Assembly (NCBI GenBank): GCA_023428755.1
Contig: JAEYWX010000017.1
Location: 62,001-126,000 of the forward strand
DNA from: Bacteroidota bacterium
GTDB lineage: Bacteria > Bacteroidota > Bacteroidia > Chitinophagales > Chitinophagaceae
DNA: 64,000 nt
Reading direction: 5' to 3'
In this document: piece after piece, positions 7,640 through 16,441 of the stretch
Layout: every line of letters starts with the position of its first letter
Position numbering within the stretch: position 1 is the stretch's first letter
Position numbers and translations under genes: made by a program
Notes under the pieces: generated by a model
What the model saw: only the letters and a program-made list of their open reading frames with translations
Told to the model about the DNA's origin: nothing
Database searches by the model: none

Positions 7640-9124
7640 TTACTGCCTTGAGTAATAGATACGCACATACATTTTTTGTGTGGGATGCGAACCTCCTCCC
7701 AACTGAACCCGTCCATATGCCAACGGATTAATGTACACTTCGCTGGATTTTTTTGGTGTGAATTCAGCGAAATACGGAGCCGATAATTTGAAGTCTCTGC
7801 GGGTGGCCCGGCCATTTACAATATTTTGCAAATAGCTGGTCATGTTCATGCGGTATTCAGTAATGAGATTATTAGAAGCATCACGAATAAAGTTGGTGCC
7901 GCCACCGGTATAACTATTGTCAATTTTATAGAGTGTATCACCCCGCAAATTCAGTGTAAATGAACTGGCATAATAATATTGCTGGTCGAACGGAATGGGT
8001 TCCACTCCATTGGATGCATTGTAACTGAACAGGTGCAGGAACGGAGGCAGGTAAATATTTTCAATACTTAATGGCCCCTGGTACACTTGCTGTGCTACCA
8101 GTTCTGCACGGTGAATAATGTATGGTTTATTACCCAATGTATCCAAGCCTGGAATGGAAACACGTACAGCTGTACCGGGACCTGCTTGTACGTACACTAA
8201 ACTGGAGGGTTGGTTGGCAGTAAGAATAGGTTCGGCTGTGCTGCCTGCATAATTGCGGTGAACTTTGTTGGCATTGGCACTACGGATGGTATCGGCTACA
8301 AACGTAAAACGGGCCACCGTTGTATCATCCTTGCCTTCCCTGTTTTTTACACGATAGTAAAGATTAATGCGTGATGTTTCGCTGTTCAATGAAAAGTAGT
8401 TGATCACATTGCCACTGGTGGTTGAATCGGGCACTACTGCAAAACCATTCAGGAAATTCTTAAATGTAGTGTCGTTCTTAAACGCTCCATTTACATTATC
8501 CTGATCCAGCAACAAACGTCCAAACGCATCATCCAAACGAATCCGCAATTGGTTGAAAATTGTATCGGCTTTGAAAGCAGCTTTGTATCCTCTTCTGATA
8601 TCGGGAATTGTAACCGCTGCTGAACCAAGGAAATCAGCTGTTGAAAAATTTGGAGCTTGTGTTAACCGGTATAAAGTAGACGCTCTGAATGTAGGATCAG
8701 TGATCTTGTACACATTTACTTTTGAAACTGCATTTGTATCGCCATAGCCACCTGCAAACGCAAGCGACAATACACAGGAATCAAGAAATAAACTGTCCTT
8801 CGCTACTGGAAAACTGAATGGATACAATGTTGGCAGCATCTGAAAAAACATGGATGCAGTAGTGGTACCAAACATGGGATCGTTAATGTAGCCCAAAATA
8901 TGCTGGTCGCCTTTTGCGATATAAGATGAATCGATCTCTAAAAAATTGGTAGTTACCACCGGTAATATCATTGTATCAGTGATCAATTGATCACCGCCGG
9001 GTAATAAATCGCCACCCAGTGATGTACGCTCTAATTTGGTACAACTGCTGATCAACATCACAATAAATACAGGGATAAACAAAAACGAACTTCTTCTGCG
9101 CATTTCCGGTGTGAGAAAATTCAT
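7640..9124 (-). CDS. DUF4270 family lipoprotein
   Basis: 494 aa. A lipoprotein signal peptide ends in the lipobox 'LISSC' (Cys ~28), so the protein is probably anchored to the outer membrane. The mature chain is Thr/Ser/Asn-rich and beta-predicted, with the family opening 'LGGDLLPGGD', and ends 'YGRVQLGGGSH..RIYYSRQ'. DUF4270 has no known function. It follows the GT5-like gene by 15 bp, an arrangement common in Bacteroidota, so the two are probably co-transcribed. An internal ATG at codon 8 is an alternative start that keeps the signal peptide. Confidence 0.85.
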   Translation of the reverse strand: MNFLTPEMRRRSSFLFIPVFIVMLISSCTKLERTSLGGDLLPGGDQLITDTMILPVVTTNFLEIDSSYIAKGDQHILGYINDPMFGTTTASMFFQMLPTLYPFSFPVAKDSLFLDSCVLSLAFAGGYGDTNAVSKVNVYKITDPTFRASTLYRLTQAPNFSTADFLGSAAVTIPDIRRGYKAAFKADTIFNQLRIRLDDAFGRLLLDQDNVNGAFKNDTTFKNFLNGFAVVPDSTTSGNVINYFSLNSETSRINLYYRVKNREGKDDTTVARFTFVADTIRSANANKVHRNYAGSTAEPILTANQPSSLVYVQAGPGTAVRVSIPGLDTLGNKPYIIHRAELVAQQVYQGPLSIENIYLPPFLHLFSYNASNGVEPIPFDQQYYYASSFTLNLRGDTLYKIDNSYTGGGTNFIRDASNNLITEYRMNMTSYLQNIVNGRATRRDFKLSAPYFAEFTPKKSSEVYINPLAYGRVQLGGGSHPTQKMYVRIYYSRQ

Positions 9125-9139
9125 AGAATGATGACAATA

Positions 9140-9958
9140 TTATTTCGACGAAAGGTCGGTATATAGTTGTAAATAGTCTGTTAAATCACCATCTGGCTTA
9201 AATGGTAAAACCTTTTTGCCACGCACTTTGCCAAATTCTTCCAGCAGTTTTTTATCTACTTTTTCAGCGCCAAATGTAATGGCATCTGCATATGTAGCAC
9301 CACCACGGAACATGGCTGTGTTGTTGGCATCTTTGTAAGGTTCCAGGTCTTTGTCTTTAATGCTTGCATGAATATTGGCAAGCTTTAAAAATTTAGCACC
9401 CAGCTTTTCTTTAAATGTATTTTGACCAACGGTAAAAACGAGTTTGCTGTTTCCAAAAACAGGTTCCTTTTTATAGGCAGTTTGCAAATACATGGGGATG
9501 AGTCCTGTCATCCAGCCACTGCAATGAATAATATCCGGAGGCCATCCGAATTTCTTCACGGTTTCCAATGCTCCTTTGCAAAAGAAGATTGAACGCAGAT
9601 CATTATCATCAAACCACTTTTCATTTTCATCATGATAAATGAATTTGCGTTTGAAGAAATCTTCGTTTTCTAAAAAATAAACCTGCAGGCGTGCATTGGG
9701 GAGTGAAGCAACTTTGATCTGGAGCGGATAATCATCATTGTCGATCGACACATTGATCCCACTTAAACGTACTACTTCGTGTAAACGGTGGCGGCGCTCA
9801 TTGATCACACCAAAACGGGGCATAATGCACCTGATTTCGAAACCACCATCGTTTGCTTTAATTGCCAGTTGATTAACGATCGAAGAAAAATCGGTTTCCT
9901 CGAGATACGGAGACATTTCACTGGCAATAAATAAAATTCTTTTCTTTGCTGCTACCAT
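9140..9958 (-). CDS. Short glycogen/starch synthase-like protein (GT5 N-terminal domain only)
   Basis: 272 aa. It begins like the GT5 catalytic domain ('RILFIASEMSPYLEETDFSSIV') and keeps 'PDIIHCSGWMTGLIPMYLQ', equivalent to the family's H-x-HDW region. The C-terminal Rossmann half of the usual ~480-aa enzyme is absent. The ADP-glucose-binding K-T-G-G-L loop after 'SEM' is also replaced by ETDFSS. It is therefore unlikely to make glycogen. The length matches a short Bacteroidota subfamily next to panC and DUF4270, so this is probably not a recent truncation. Divergent from panC. Confidence 0.8.
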   Translation of the reverse strand: MVAAKKRILFIASEMSPYLEETDFSSIVNQLAIKANDGGFEIRCIMPRFGVINERRHRLHEVVRLSGINVSIDNDDYPLQIKVASLPNARLQVYFLENEDFFKRKFIYHDENEKWFDDNDLRSIFFCKGALETVKKFGWPPDIIHCSGWMTGLIPMYLQTAYKKEPVFGNSKLVFTVGQNTFKEKLGAKFLKLANIHASIKDKDLEPYKDANNTAMFRGGATYADAITFGAEKVDKKLLEEFGKVRGKKVLPFKPDGDLTDYLQLYTDLSSK

Positions 9959-10012
9959 TACTGATTGTTAAAGAAACATTACCTATTTAATAAGGTGTGC
10001 AAAGGTAATGGA

Positions 10013-10055
10013 TTTTAGGCAAAAGGCTTGTTTTTCCCAGCCTTTGCCTCTAAAA
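10013..10055 (+). promoter_or_regulatory. Strong hairpin in the panC leader region
   Basis: TTTTAGGC-AAAAGGCT (10013-10028) pairs with AGCC-TTTGCC-TCTAAAA (10039-10055) with minor bulges. It lies 12 bp upstream of the panC ATG and between the two divergent genes. It could fold in the panC 5' UTR or act as a DNA site. A minus-strand TACCTTTG (10000-10007) next to it is a plausible -7 box for the GT5-like gene. Confidence 0.4.
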
Positions 10056-10066
10056 ACCAACTATTC

Positions 10067-10921
10067 ATGCTCATTTTTCATACGATCCGGCAGTTACAAA
10101 CGCATCTGAAGGCAGCAAAACAAAAGGGACTTACGGTTGGCTTTGTGCCTACTATGGGCGCCCTGCACGCCGGTCATTTATCTTTGATTACGCAAAGTAA
10201 AGAGGCGGCGGGGCTAACCGTGTGCAGCATTTTTGTGAACCCCACCCAGTTTAACGATCCGAAGGATTTTGAGAAATATCCCGTGACCATCAAGTCTGAC
10301 ATTGAATGGTTGCTCAAAGCAGGAACGGATGTATTGTTTTTGCCGGCTGTTAATGAGATTTATCCCAATAGTTCGGTTAAAGCTGAACAGTTTGATCTGG
10401 GTTTTTTGGAAACCGTGCTGGAGGGCAAATACAGACCCGGCCACTTTCAAGGTGTATGCCAGGTGATGTACCGGCTGCTTTCGATTGTACAAGCCGATCA
10501 TTTGTTTATGGGGCAGAAAGATTACCAGCAGTGCATGGTGGTGTCGCATCTCATCAGCACAAAAAACATTGCCACCCAACTGCATATTGCTCCTACCCTT
10601 CGTGAAGCCGATGGGTTGGCCATGAGCAGCCGAAATATGCGGTTGAATGAAGAACAACGGAGAACATCCGCTGCTATTTATCAGGCCCTCACTGCGATGA
10701 AAGCTGAACTGCAGCCGGGTGTACTGACAAGTATAAAAGAAAGGGCCACTGCATATCTTCAATCAAAAGGATTTAAAGTTGATTATACCGAACTGGCGCA
10801 TGCCGATACACTTGCCCTGCTGGATCACTGGAATGGAACCGATCCTGTTGTTGCTGTTGTTGCAGCTTATTTGGGTGAAGTTCGTTTGATTGATAACATG
10901 GTGCTAACGGAAGCTGATTAA
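10067..10921 (+). CDS. panC: Pantoate--beta-alanine ligase
   Basis: 284 aa from ATG 10067. The open frame extends to 10028 across the hairpin and is not used. PanC condenses pantoate and beta-alanine with ATP, the last step to pantothenate. Seen: 'PTMGALHAGHLSLI' with the HxGH nucleotidyltransferase motif, 'FGQ'-equivalent 'MGQKDYQQ' and the 'LREADGLAMSSRN' signature. panD, which supplies beta-alanine, follows after 108 bp; panB is further down at 16442. Confidence 0.96.
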   Translation: MLIFHTIRQLQTHLKAAKQKGLTVGFVPTMGALHAGHLSLITQSKEAAGLTVCSIFVNPTQFNDPKDFEKYPVTIKSDIEWLLKAGTDVLFLPAVNEIYPNSSVKAEQFDLGFLETVLEGKYRPGHFQGVCQVMYRLLSIVQADHLFMGQKDYQQCMVVSHLISTKNIATQLHIAPTLREADGLAMSSRNMRLNEEQRRTSAAIYQALTAMKAELQPGVLTSIKERATAYLQSKGFKVDYTELAHADTLALLDHWNGTDPVVAVVAAYLGEVRLIDNMVLTEAD

Positions 10922-10939
10922 ATCAATCTTAAAGCCAAA

Positions 10940-11000
10940 CAATTACGATGTACGAAGTCGGAAGCACGCAATCGTACCTCGTACTTCTTACTTCATATTT
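10940..11000. repeat. Degenerate inverted repeat between panC and panD
   Basis: The stretch is built from GTACGAAGT-like words on the left (10945-10960) and their complements CTCGTACTTC on the right (10976-10990), giving an imperfect hairpin. This is one of several low-complexity intergenic palindromes in the window (see 41059, 42100 and 57560). Confidence 0.4.
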
Positions 11001-11029
11001 ATAAACAACTTTCCTCATAAATTTGCCAA

Positions 11030-11374
11030 ATGGAAATTGAAGTTTTAAAATCGAAAATACACCGCCTTACAATTACAGAAGCAAATCTGCACTATGTTGG
11101 AAGTCTTACATTAGATGAAGATCTGATGGATGCAGCCAACATGATTGAGTATGAAAAAATACAGGTGGTGAATGTAAATAACGGTAACCGTTTAGAAACA
11201 TATCTCATTAAAGGAAAGCGTGGAAGCGGCGTTTGTTGTTTGAACGGGCCGGCAGCCCGGCAAGGTTCTGTTGGAGATGTTGTAATTATCATATCTTACG
11301 CTACCATGGATTTTGAAAAAGCAAAAAGCTTTACTCCCTGGGTTGTGTTTCCAAAAGAATCAAATAAACTTTAG
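11030..11374 (+). CDS. panD: Aspartate 1-decarboxylase proenzyme
   Basis: 114 aa. Pyruvoyl-dependent enzyme making beta-alanine from aspartate for PanC. The self-cleavage site Gly24-Ser25 is seen in 'HYVGSLTLDEDLMDAANM'; Ser25 becomes the pyruvoyl group. 'NGPAARQGSVGD' is the other family signature. Length is typical. Part of the plus-strand run panC-panD-flippase-like gene-rfaE2, with 15 bp to the next start. Confidence 0.96.
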   Translation: MEIEVLKSKIHRLTITEANLHYVGSLTLDEDLMDAANMIEYEKIQVVNVNNGNRLETYLIKGKRGSGVCCLNGPAARQGSVGDVVIIISYATMDFEKAKSFTPWVVFPKESNKL

Positions 11375-11389
11375 ACCGGCCACCATCGT

Positions 11390-12427
11390 ATGTTCAAAAA
11401 ACGGATCATCCTCACTGTACAATTTTTATTTTTCCTGGGGCTTGGATTGTTCCTTGTATGGTGGATGGCCCGTGGCATTGATGATAAAGGCTGGGCGCAG
11501 ATCAAACTATCCTTACAGCAAGCGAACTATTGGCTTTTTGTGCCGGTTTTCGCCATGCTGTTTCTGAGCCATTATGTACGTGCCTTGCGTTGGAAAATAT
11601 TAATGGAACCGCTGGGTTATAAGCCCGGCACTTTTAATGTTTTCAATGCTGTTATGATCGGCTACCTGGCCAACCTTGCTTTTCCCCGTTTAGGTGAAGT
11701 ATTAAAATGTACGTTACTTGCCCGTTATGAAAAAGTAGCACCAGATAAACTGGTGGGTACAATTGTGGCAGAACGGGCAATTGATCTTGTTTGTCTCATC
11801 ACTGCATTTGTAGTTACCATTCTTCTCCAAATTGATACGGTGGGCGCTTACGCATTGGATCTGTTGCAAAGTATTTTCAAAGGAAAAGGAACGGAGTTCT
11901 CATGGCTCCGCCTTGGGATGATACTTGGTATTACTGCATCGTTTCTTCTTGTTTGTTATTGGCTGCTCTCCCGTTTTGCACATATCCGCATTATTCAACG
12001 CATCAAAAATGTAATCAAAGGAATCTGGCATGGGCTCAACAGTGTTCGTTACATTAAACAACGTCGTTTATTTCTCATTCATACAGTACTCATCTGGACC
12101 TTGTATTTCCTGAGCAGCCGTGTTGGTTTTTATGCAATGGAAGAAGTATCACACCTCGGTACACGGGAAGCATTTTCGATTCTGTCGTTTGGAAGTGTGG
12201 GGATGATTGCAACGCAAGGCGGTATTGGTGCTTACCAGTTTATTGTGCAGGAAATTTTGATGCTCTACGGTCTTTCACAAATCACCGGCTTTACATTTGG
12301 CTGGATATTGTGGATCGCACAAACCCTGGTTGTCCTGTTGGGAGGCTTGGTCTGTTTTATACTCTTGCCCATTCTAAATCGTAAACGTAATGAAAGCAAC
12401 CAAACACATTCAGCAGAAAATACTTGA
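11390..12427 (+). CDS. Lysylphosphatidylglycerol synthase TM-region / flippase-like membrane protein
   Basis: 345 aa with about eight hydrophobic helices. The YbhN/AglD-type membrane domain shows conserved pieces 'VRALRWKILMEPLG', 'NLAFPRLGEVLKCTLLARYE' and 'GSVGMIATQGGIGAYQ'. There is no soluble lysyl-transferase domain, so it is not MprF. In this family such stand-alone domains are thought to move or modify lipids. The 3' end overlaps rfaE2 by 38 nt in another frame, so translation is coupled to a lipopolysaccharide gene, in line with an envelope role (inferred). Confidence 0.82.
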   Translation: MFKKRIILTVQFLFFLGLGLFLVWWMARGIDDKGWAQIKLSLQQANYWLFVPVFAMLFLSHYVRALRWKILMEPLGYKPGTFNVFNAVMIGYLANLAFPRLGEVLKCTLLARYEKVAPDKLVGTIVAERAIDLVCLITAFVVTILLQIDTVGAYALDLLQSIFKGKGTEFSWLRLGMILGITASFLLVCYWLLSRFAHIRIIQRIKNVIKGIWHGLNSVRYIKQRRLFLIHTVLIWTLYFLSSRVGFYAMEEVSHLGTREAFSILSFGSVGMIATQGGIGAYQFIVQEILMLYGLSQITGFTFGWILWIAQTLVVLLGGLVCFILLPILNRKRNESNQTHSAENT

Positions 12428-12881
12428 CGCTCATCATCTGCAGCAGGAACTGATGCGCTGGCGCAAATTCAGCAAAAAGATCGCATTTACAAATGGATGC
12501 TTTGATATACTGCATGCCGGTCATATCCATTCGTTGATGCAGGCGGCTTCGTTTGCTGATGTGCTTGTTGTTGGATTGAACAGTGATGCTTCCACCAAAC
12601 GATTAAAAGGTGAAAACCGTCCTGTGAATACTGAACAGAACCGTGCGTTGCTCTTAGCATCGCTGGTAATGGTGGATGCGGTTGTGTTGTTTGATGAAGA
12701 TACACCACATCAACTCATTACTTCTGTTATGCCCGATGTATTGGTAAAAGGCGGCGATTATACGGTTGATACCATTGTAGGTGCCAAAGAAGTGATGGCC
12801 AATGGTGGCACCGTTGAAATTATTCCGTTAATAGAAGGGTTATCTACTACGTCCCTTTTACAAAAAATTGAACGCCTGTAA
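12390..12881 (+). CDS. rfaE2: D-glycero-beta-D-manno-heptose 1-phosphate adenylyltransferase
   Basis: 163 aa. Nucleotidyltransferase with 'TNGCFDILHAGHIHSL' (HxGH motif), 'GLNSDASTKRLKGENRPVN' and 'VLVKGGDY'. It makes ADP-heptose for the LPS inner core and corresponds to the C-terminal half of E. coli HldE, here a free-standing protein as in many Bacteroidota. The start overlaps the preceding gene by 38 nt. The kinase half (rfaE1) is not in this window. Confidence 0.92.
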   Translation: MKATKHIQQKILDAHHLQQELMRWRKFSKKIAFTNGCFDILHAGHIHSLMQAASFADVLVVGLNSDASTKRLKGENRPVNTEQNRALLLASLVMVDAVVLFDEDTPHQLITSVMPDVLVKGGDYTVDTIVGAKEVMANGGTVEIIPLIEGLSTTSLLQKIERL

Positions 12882-12901
12882 TTTTTCGCAAAAACTTAAT
12901 G

Positions 12902-12930
12902 TTGTGTCAGTTGATGGCTTCGTAATTTTA
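12902..12930 (+). promoter_or_regulatory. Predicted promoter of ppk1
   Basis: TTG (12902-12904), an 18-nt spacer, then TAATTTTA (12923-12930), one base off TAnnTTTG. The transcript would start about 15 nt before the ppk1 ATG. Confidence 0.4.
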
Positions 12931-12951
12931 GGGTAAGTATTCCCGGTAGTT

Positions 12952-15051
12952 ATGGCAGCAGAAAAACGTAAGACGATTGTACGAGACATCAGTTGGTTAT
13001 CTTTTAACGCAAGGGTTTTGCAGGAAGCCAACGACCCTTCCGTGCCGCTTCGTGAGCGGGTTCGTTTCCTTGGTATTTTTTCCAATAATTTAGATGAGTT
13101 TTTTCGTGTGCGTGTAGCCACGCTCAAACGGATGGCTGAGTTTGGCGATAAAGCCAAAAGCAAAATGCACATGGAAAAAAATCCACAGGCAATCCTGGAA
13201 CAGATACAGGATATTGTATTGCAGCAGCAAAACGAGTTCAACCGCATCTGGTCGCAGGTACAGCAGGAATTGAAAAAAGAAAAAATCTTCCTCGTAACCG
13301 AAAAACAATTGAACCGTGATCAGAAAAAGTTTGTAGAAACATTTTTTGATGAAGATGTGCGGCAGGAAGTAATTCCGCTCATGATCGAAAGTAATCCGCA
13401 AACACCCTACCTGCGTGAACGATCGCTGTACCTTGCAGTGGCTATGACAACCAAATCCAATGCATATAAAAAGAAGTATGCATTGATTGAGATACCGGCC
13501 AAGTTCAAACGCCGTTTTGTAAAGCTGCCTTCACCTGCAGGTCAGCATCACATCATTTTAATGGAAGATGTCATCCGTCATTGTCTGCCCAAGATATTTT
13601 CGTTCATGGGTTTCGATAATTACAGTGCACATATCATTAAAGTAACCAAGGATGCCGAGCTGGATATGGATGCCGATGTAAGTACCTCCCTTATTCAAAA
13701 GATCGAAAAGGGATTGAAAAACCGGCGCAAAGCAAAACCGGTACGTTTTATTTATGATAAAGAGATCGATGCCGGGCTGCTGGAGTATCTCATTCGCCGT
13801 TTGAATCTTACCCGCAGAGATAACATTATTCCCGGTGGACGGATTCATAATTTCCGTCACTTCATGGATTTTCCCAGCGATGTGTTTACGGTGAAGCATG
13901 AACGAAAAAAGCCATTCCCCCACCCTGTGCTGCGGAAAACCATTCGGGTTACCGATGAGATCATCCGGCAGGATCTGTTAATGCATTTCCCCTATCATTC
14001 ATTTGATGTGGTAATCGAGTTGTTGCGTGAAGCAGCCATGGACCCCGACGTAAAAGAAATAAAAATTACGGCGTATCGCCTTGCAGAAAATTCGAAAGTG
14101 ATAAATGCATTGGTGAATGCATCACGCAATGGAAAGAAAGTAACGGTGATGCTTGAACTAAGAGCCCGTTTCGATGAAGAAGCAAATCTTGAGTGGAAAG
14201 AAAAACTGGAAGAAGAAGGTGTACGTGTATTGCTGGGTGTTCCCAATATGAAAGTGCATGCCAAATTGTGTGTGATAAAAAAACGGTTCAACAATAAAAC
14301 GGTACAGTACGGTTTTGTAAGCACCGGTAATTTGAATGAAAGTACATCGAAAGTGTATGGCGATCATTGCCTGCTTACATCCAACCGGAAGATCATGGCC
14401 GACATCAACCGCATCTTCACGTACCTGGAATATCCTGTTTTGAGCAGGGTCAAGTATCTGCGTCAATGTAAAACATTGGTGGTTTGTCCAACAGGTATGC
14501 GTCGTCAGTTACTGTTGCTCATCGAAAATGAAATTAAAAATCTACGGAAGGGATTACCTGCTTCGATCATTTTAAAAATGAACAGCCTCAGCGATGAACA
14601 ACTGATCGATAAATTATCGGAAGCAGCAAAGGCCGGTGTTGAAATCAAGATGATTGTGCGGGGCATTTTTTGTATGCTGTCTGAAAGCAGCAAATTTAAA
14701 GTGCAGCCGGTTGCTATCAGCATCGTGGATCAGTACCTTGAACACAGCCGTGTGTTGATATTTCACAACAATGGTAAAGAGAAAGTTTATCTATCTTCGG
14801 CAGACTGGATGATACGTAATCTGGATCACCGGATTGAAGCGGCTGTTGAAATTACCAACAAAGCTATTCAGGAGGAGTTGAAAGAGTGTATCAATATTCA
14901 GCTAAAAGATAATGTAAAAGCGAGGATACTGGATAATCATCTGCAGAACGCATATCTACGACGGAAAGGAAAAACCGTACGTTCGCAGGTGGAGATCTAT
15001 AATTTCCTGCATCAAAAAATTCTGAAACAACTTGAAACTGGCCGCTATTGA
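12952..15051 (+). CDS. ppk1: Polyphosphate kinase 1
   Basis: 699 aa. Polymerises ATP gamma-phosphate into polyphosphate. N-terminal domain 'ISWLSFNARVLQEA', then 'LDEFFRVRVATLKR'. The PLD-like catalytic halves carry the two expected histidines: 'NMKVHAKLCVI' (the autophosphorylated His) and 'LEHSRVLIFHN'. 'STGNLNE' and 'SSADWM..DHRIEAAVEI' are family signatures. Full length. The 3' end overlaps ppx by 20 nt, so synthesis and breakdown enzymes are made together. Confidence 0.96.
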   Translation: MAAEKRKTIVRDISWLSFNARVLQEANDPSVPLRERVRFLGIFSNNLDEFFRVRVATLKRMAEFGDKAKSKMHMEKNPQAILEQIQDIVLQQQNEFNRIWSQVQQELKKEKIFLVTEKQLNRDQKKFVETFFDEDVRQEVIPLMIESNPQTPYLRERSLYLAVAMTTKSNAYKKKYALIEIPAKFKRRFVKLPSPAGQHHIILMEDVIRHCLPKIFSFMGFDNYSAHIIKVTKDAELDMDADVSTSLIQKIEKGLKNRRKAKPVRFIYDKEIDAGLLEYLIRRLNLTRRDNIIPGGRIHNFRHFMDFPSDVFTVKHERKKPFPHPVLRKTIRVTDEIIRQDLLMHFPYHSFDVVIELLREAAMDPDVKEIKITAYRLAENSKVINALVNASRNGKKVTVMLELRARFDEEANLEWKEKLEEEGVRVLLGVPNMKVHAKLCVIKKRFNNKTVQYGFVSTGNLNESTSKVYGDHCLLTSNRKIMADINRIFTYLEYPVLSRVKYLRQCKTLVVCPTGMRRQLLLLIENEIKNLRKGLPASIILKMNSLSDEQLIDKLSEAAKAGVEIKMIVRGIFCMLSESSKFKVQPVAISIVDQYLEHSRVLIFHNNGKEKVYLSSADWMIRNLDHRIEAAVEITNKAIQEELKECINIQLKDNVKARILDNHLQNAYLRRKGKTVRSQVEIYNFLHQKILKQLETGRY

Positions 15052-15943
15052 TATCGGAAGTAACGCAGCAAGATTACTCATTACCGAAGTAGAGGAAAAT
15101 GAGAAAGGTGTACCCCAATTTAATAAACTGAACCTGGTACGTGTGCCATTGCGTTTAGGATTTGATGTGTTTGAAACCGGCGACATTCCTAAAACAAAGA
15201 TCAACAAGGTAATTGAAACCATTAAGGCTTATAAACACCTGCTTAGTATTTACGATGTAAAATACCTGAAGGCCTGTGCTACATCGGCGATGCGTGATGC
15301 AAAAAATGCAGAAGATATTATCCGGAAAGTGAAAATGGAAACCGGTATTGAAATACGGGTAATCAGTGGTGATGAAGAAGCCTCTTTCATCTATGAAAAT
15401 CATATCGCTGAGAATTTAGCAAAAGATTACTCGTACCTCTACATTGATGTGGGTGGTGGCAGCACTGAGCTTACATTTTTCAACGCCGGTAAACTTGTGT
15501 TCAAAGAATCGTTCAATATTGGTACGATCCGTTTATTGAAAAACCAGGTAAACGAAAAGCAGTGGGACGAAATGAAAGAGTTTCTAAAGCTGGGAACAAA
15601 AGGGATCAACGGGATCATTGCTATTGGTTCGGGCGGTAATATCAACAAGGTGTTTTCTCTTTCAAAAAAGAAAGAAGGGAAACCACTTTCTCTTGAGCTC
15701 CTGCGGGATTATTACAAAGAGTTCAGCAGCTTTTCATTGGAGGAGCGTATGAAACAATACAAACTGCGGGAAGACAGAGCCGATGTAATTCTGCCCGCCA
15801 TTCAAATCTACATCAATGTCATGCGCTGGGCCAATATTGAAGAAATTTATGTGCCAAAGATAGGCTTAGCTGATGGATTGGTACATATGTTATATGATGA
15901 AGTGAAGAGTAAACGAATTAGTGCCTCGACGTTGGTGTTGTAA
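15032..15943 (+). CDS. ppx: Exopolyphosphatase / pppGpp phosphohydrolase family (Ppx/GppA)
   Basis: 303 aa from a TTG start inside the last codons of ppk1. This frame position gives 'KLAAIDIGSNAARLLI', the family N-terminus. ASKHA ATPase motifs: phosphate-1 'DIGSNAARL', phosphate-2 'YIDVGGGSTELT' and 'AIGSGGNINKV'. It matches the short form (~300 aa) lacking the C-terminal HD domain of E. coli Ppx. Probably removes terminal phosphates from polyphosphate made by the overlapping ppk1; GppA activity is possible. Confidence 0.9.
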   Translation: MKLAAIDIGSNAARLLITEVEENEKGVPQFNKLNLVRVPLRLGFDVFETGDIPKTKINKVIETIKAYKHLLSIYDVKYLKACATSAMRDAKNAEDIIRKVKMETGIEIRVISGDEEASFIYENHIAENLAKDYSYLYIDVGGGSTELTFFNAGKLVFKESFNIGTIRLLKNQVNEKQWDEMKEFLKLGTKGINGIIAIGSGGNINKVFSLSKKKEGKPLSLELLRDYYKEFSSFSLEERMKQYKLREDRADVILPAIQIYINVMRWANIEEIYVPKIGLADGLVHMLYDEVKSKRISASTLVL

Positions 15944-15979
15944 TTTTGAAAAGTTCAATTGGGAAATTTTGAAATTGCA
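15943..15979 (+). repeat. Left arm of inverted repeat flanking the four-helix-bundle gene
   Basis: About 37 nt, matching 16398-16435 in inverted orientation with a few mismatches; the shared core AATTGGGAAATTTTG is exact. It begins at the ppx stop codon. Such arms base-pair at the foot of 23S rRNA intervening sequences. Confidence 0.75.
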
Positions 15980-16032
15980 GCTTATTTTGTTACAGTATAA
16001 CATTTGTATTGTTTCAAAATAAAACCGCTGCC

Positions 16033-16398
16033 ATGGATGAAAAAGATCTTAAAATGCGAACACGCAAGTTTGCAATAGATATCCTTAATCTGGTTGATAA
16101 AATTCCCAGTAAAAGAAGCGGAAATATTATCGCTAATCAACTTGGCAGATGTGCTTCTTCCGTTGCGGCCAATTACAGGGCAGCTTGCAGAGCCAGATAT
16201 CAGGCAGAGTTTATTGCTAAAATCGGTATCGTTGAAGAGGAAGCAGACGAATCTGTTTTCTGGATCGACCTGTTGCCGGAAACAAACAATTGCTCGAGGG
16301 AGCTGATTGATCCGTATCTAAAGGAAGCAAGAGAACTTACTGCTATATTTACATCGTCAAGTAAAACAGCAAAACAAAACAGAGCCAATAAGCGTTGA
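16033..16398 (+). CDS. Four-helix-bundle protein (23S rRNA intervening-sequence type)
   Basis: 121 aa from ATG 16033; an upstream in-frame start at 16009 adds eight residues without family character. Four amphipathic helices with the family patterns 'FAIDILNLVDKIP', 'GRCASSVAANYRAACRAR' and 'EADESVFWIDLL'. Proteins of this family are encoded in 23S rRNA intervening sequences and also found alone. Here the gene sits between ppx and panB, bracketed by ~37-nt inverted repeats, as an intervening sequence is. Molecular function unknown. Confidence 0.88.
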   Translation: MDEKDLKMRTRKFAIDILNLVDKIPSKRSGNIIANQLGRCASSVAANYRAACRARYQAEFIAKIGIVEEEADESVFWIDLLPETNNCSRELIDPYLKEARELTAIFTSSSKTAKQNRANKR

Positions 16399-16435
16399 GC
16401 AATTCCAAAATTTCCCAATTTCAAAATTCCAAAAT
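16398..16435 (-). repeat. Right arm of inverted repeat flanking the four-helix-bundle gene
   Basis: Reverse-complement partner of 15943-15979; it begins at the last base of the gene's TGA stop and ends 6 bp before panB. RNA spanning the gene could fold into a long AU-rich stem with the gene in the loop. Confidence 0.75.
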
Positions 16436-16441
16436 TGAATA

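Noticed and set aside
11018..11025. TAAATTTG as a panD promoter
   Set aside because: It matches the -7 consensus but is only 5 bp before the ATG, which would require a leaderless mRNA, and there is no -33 element.
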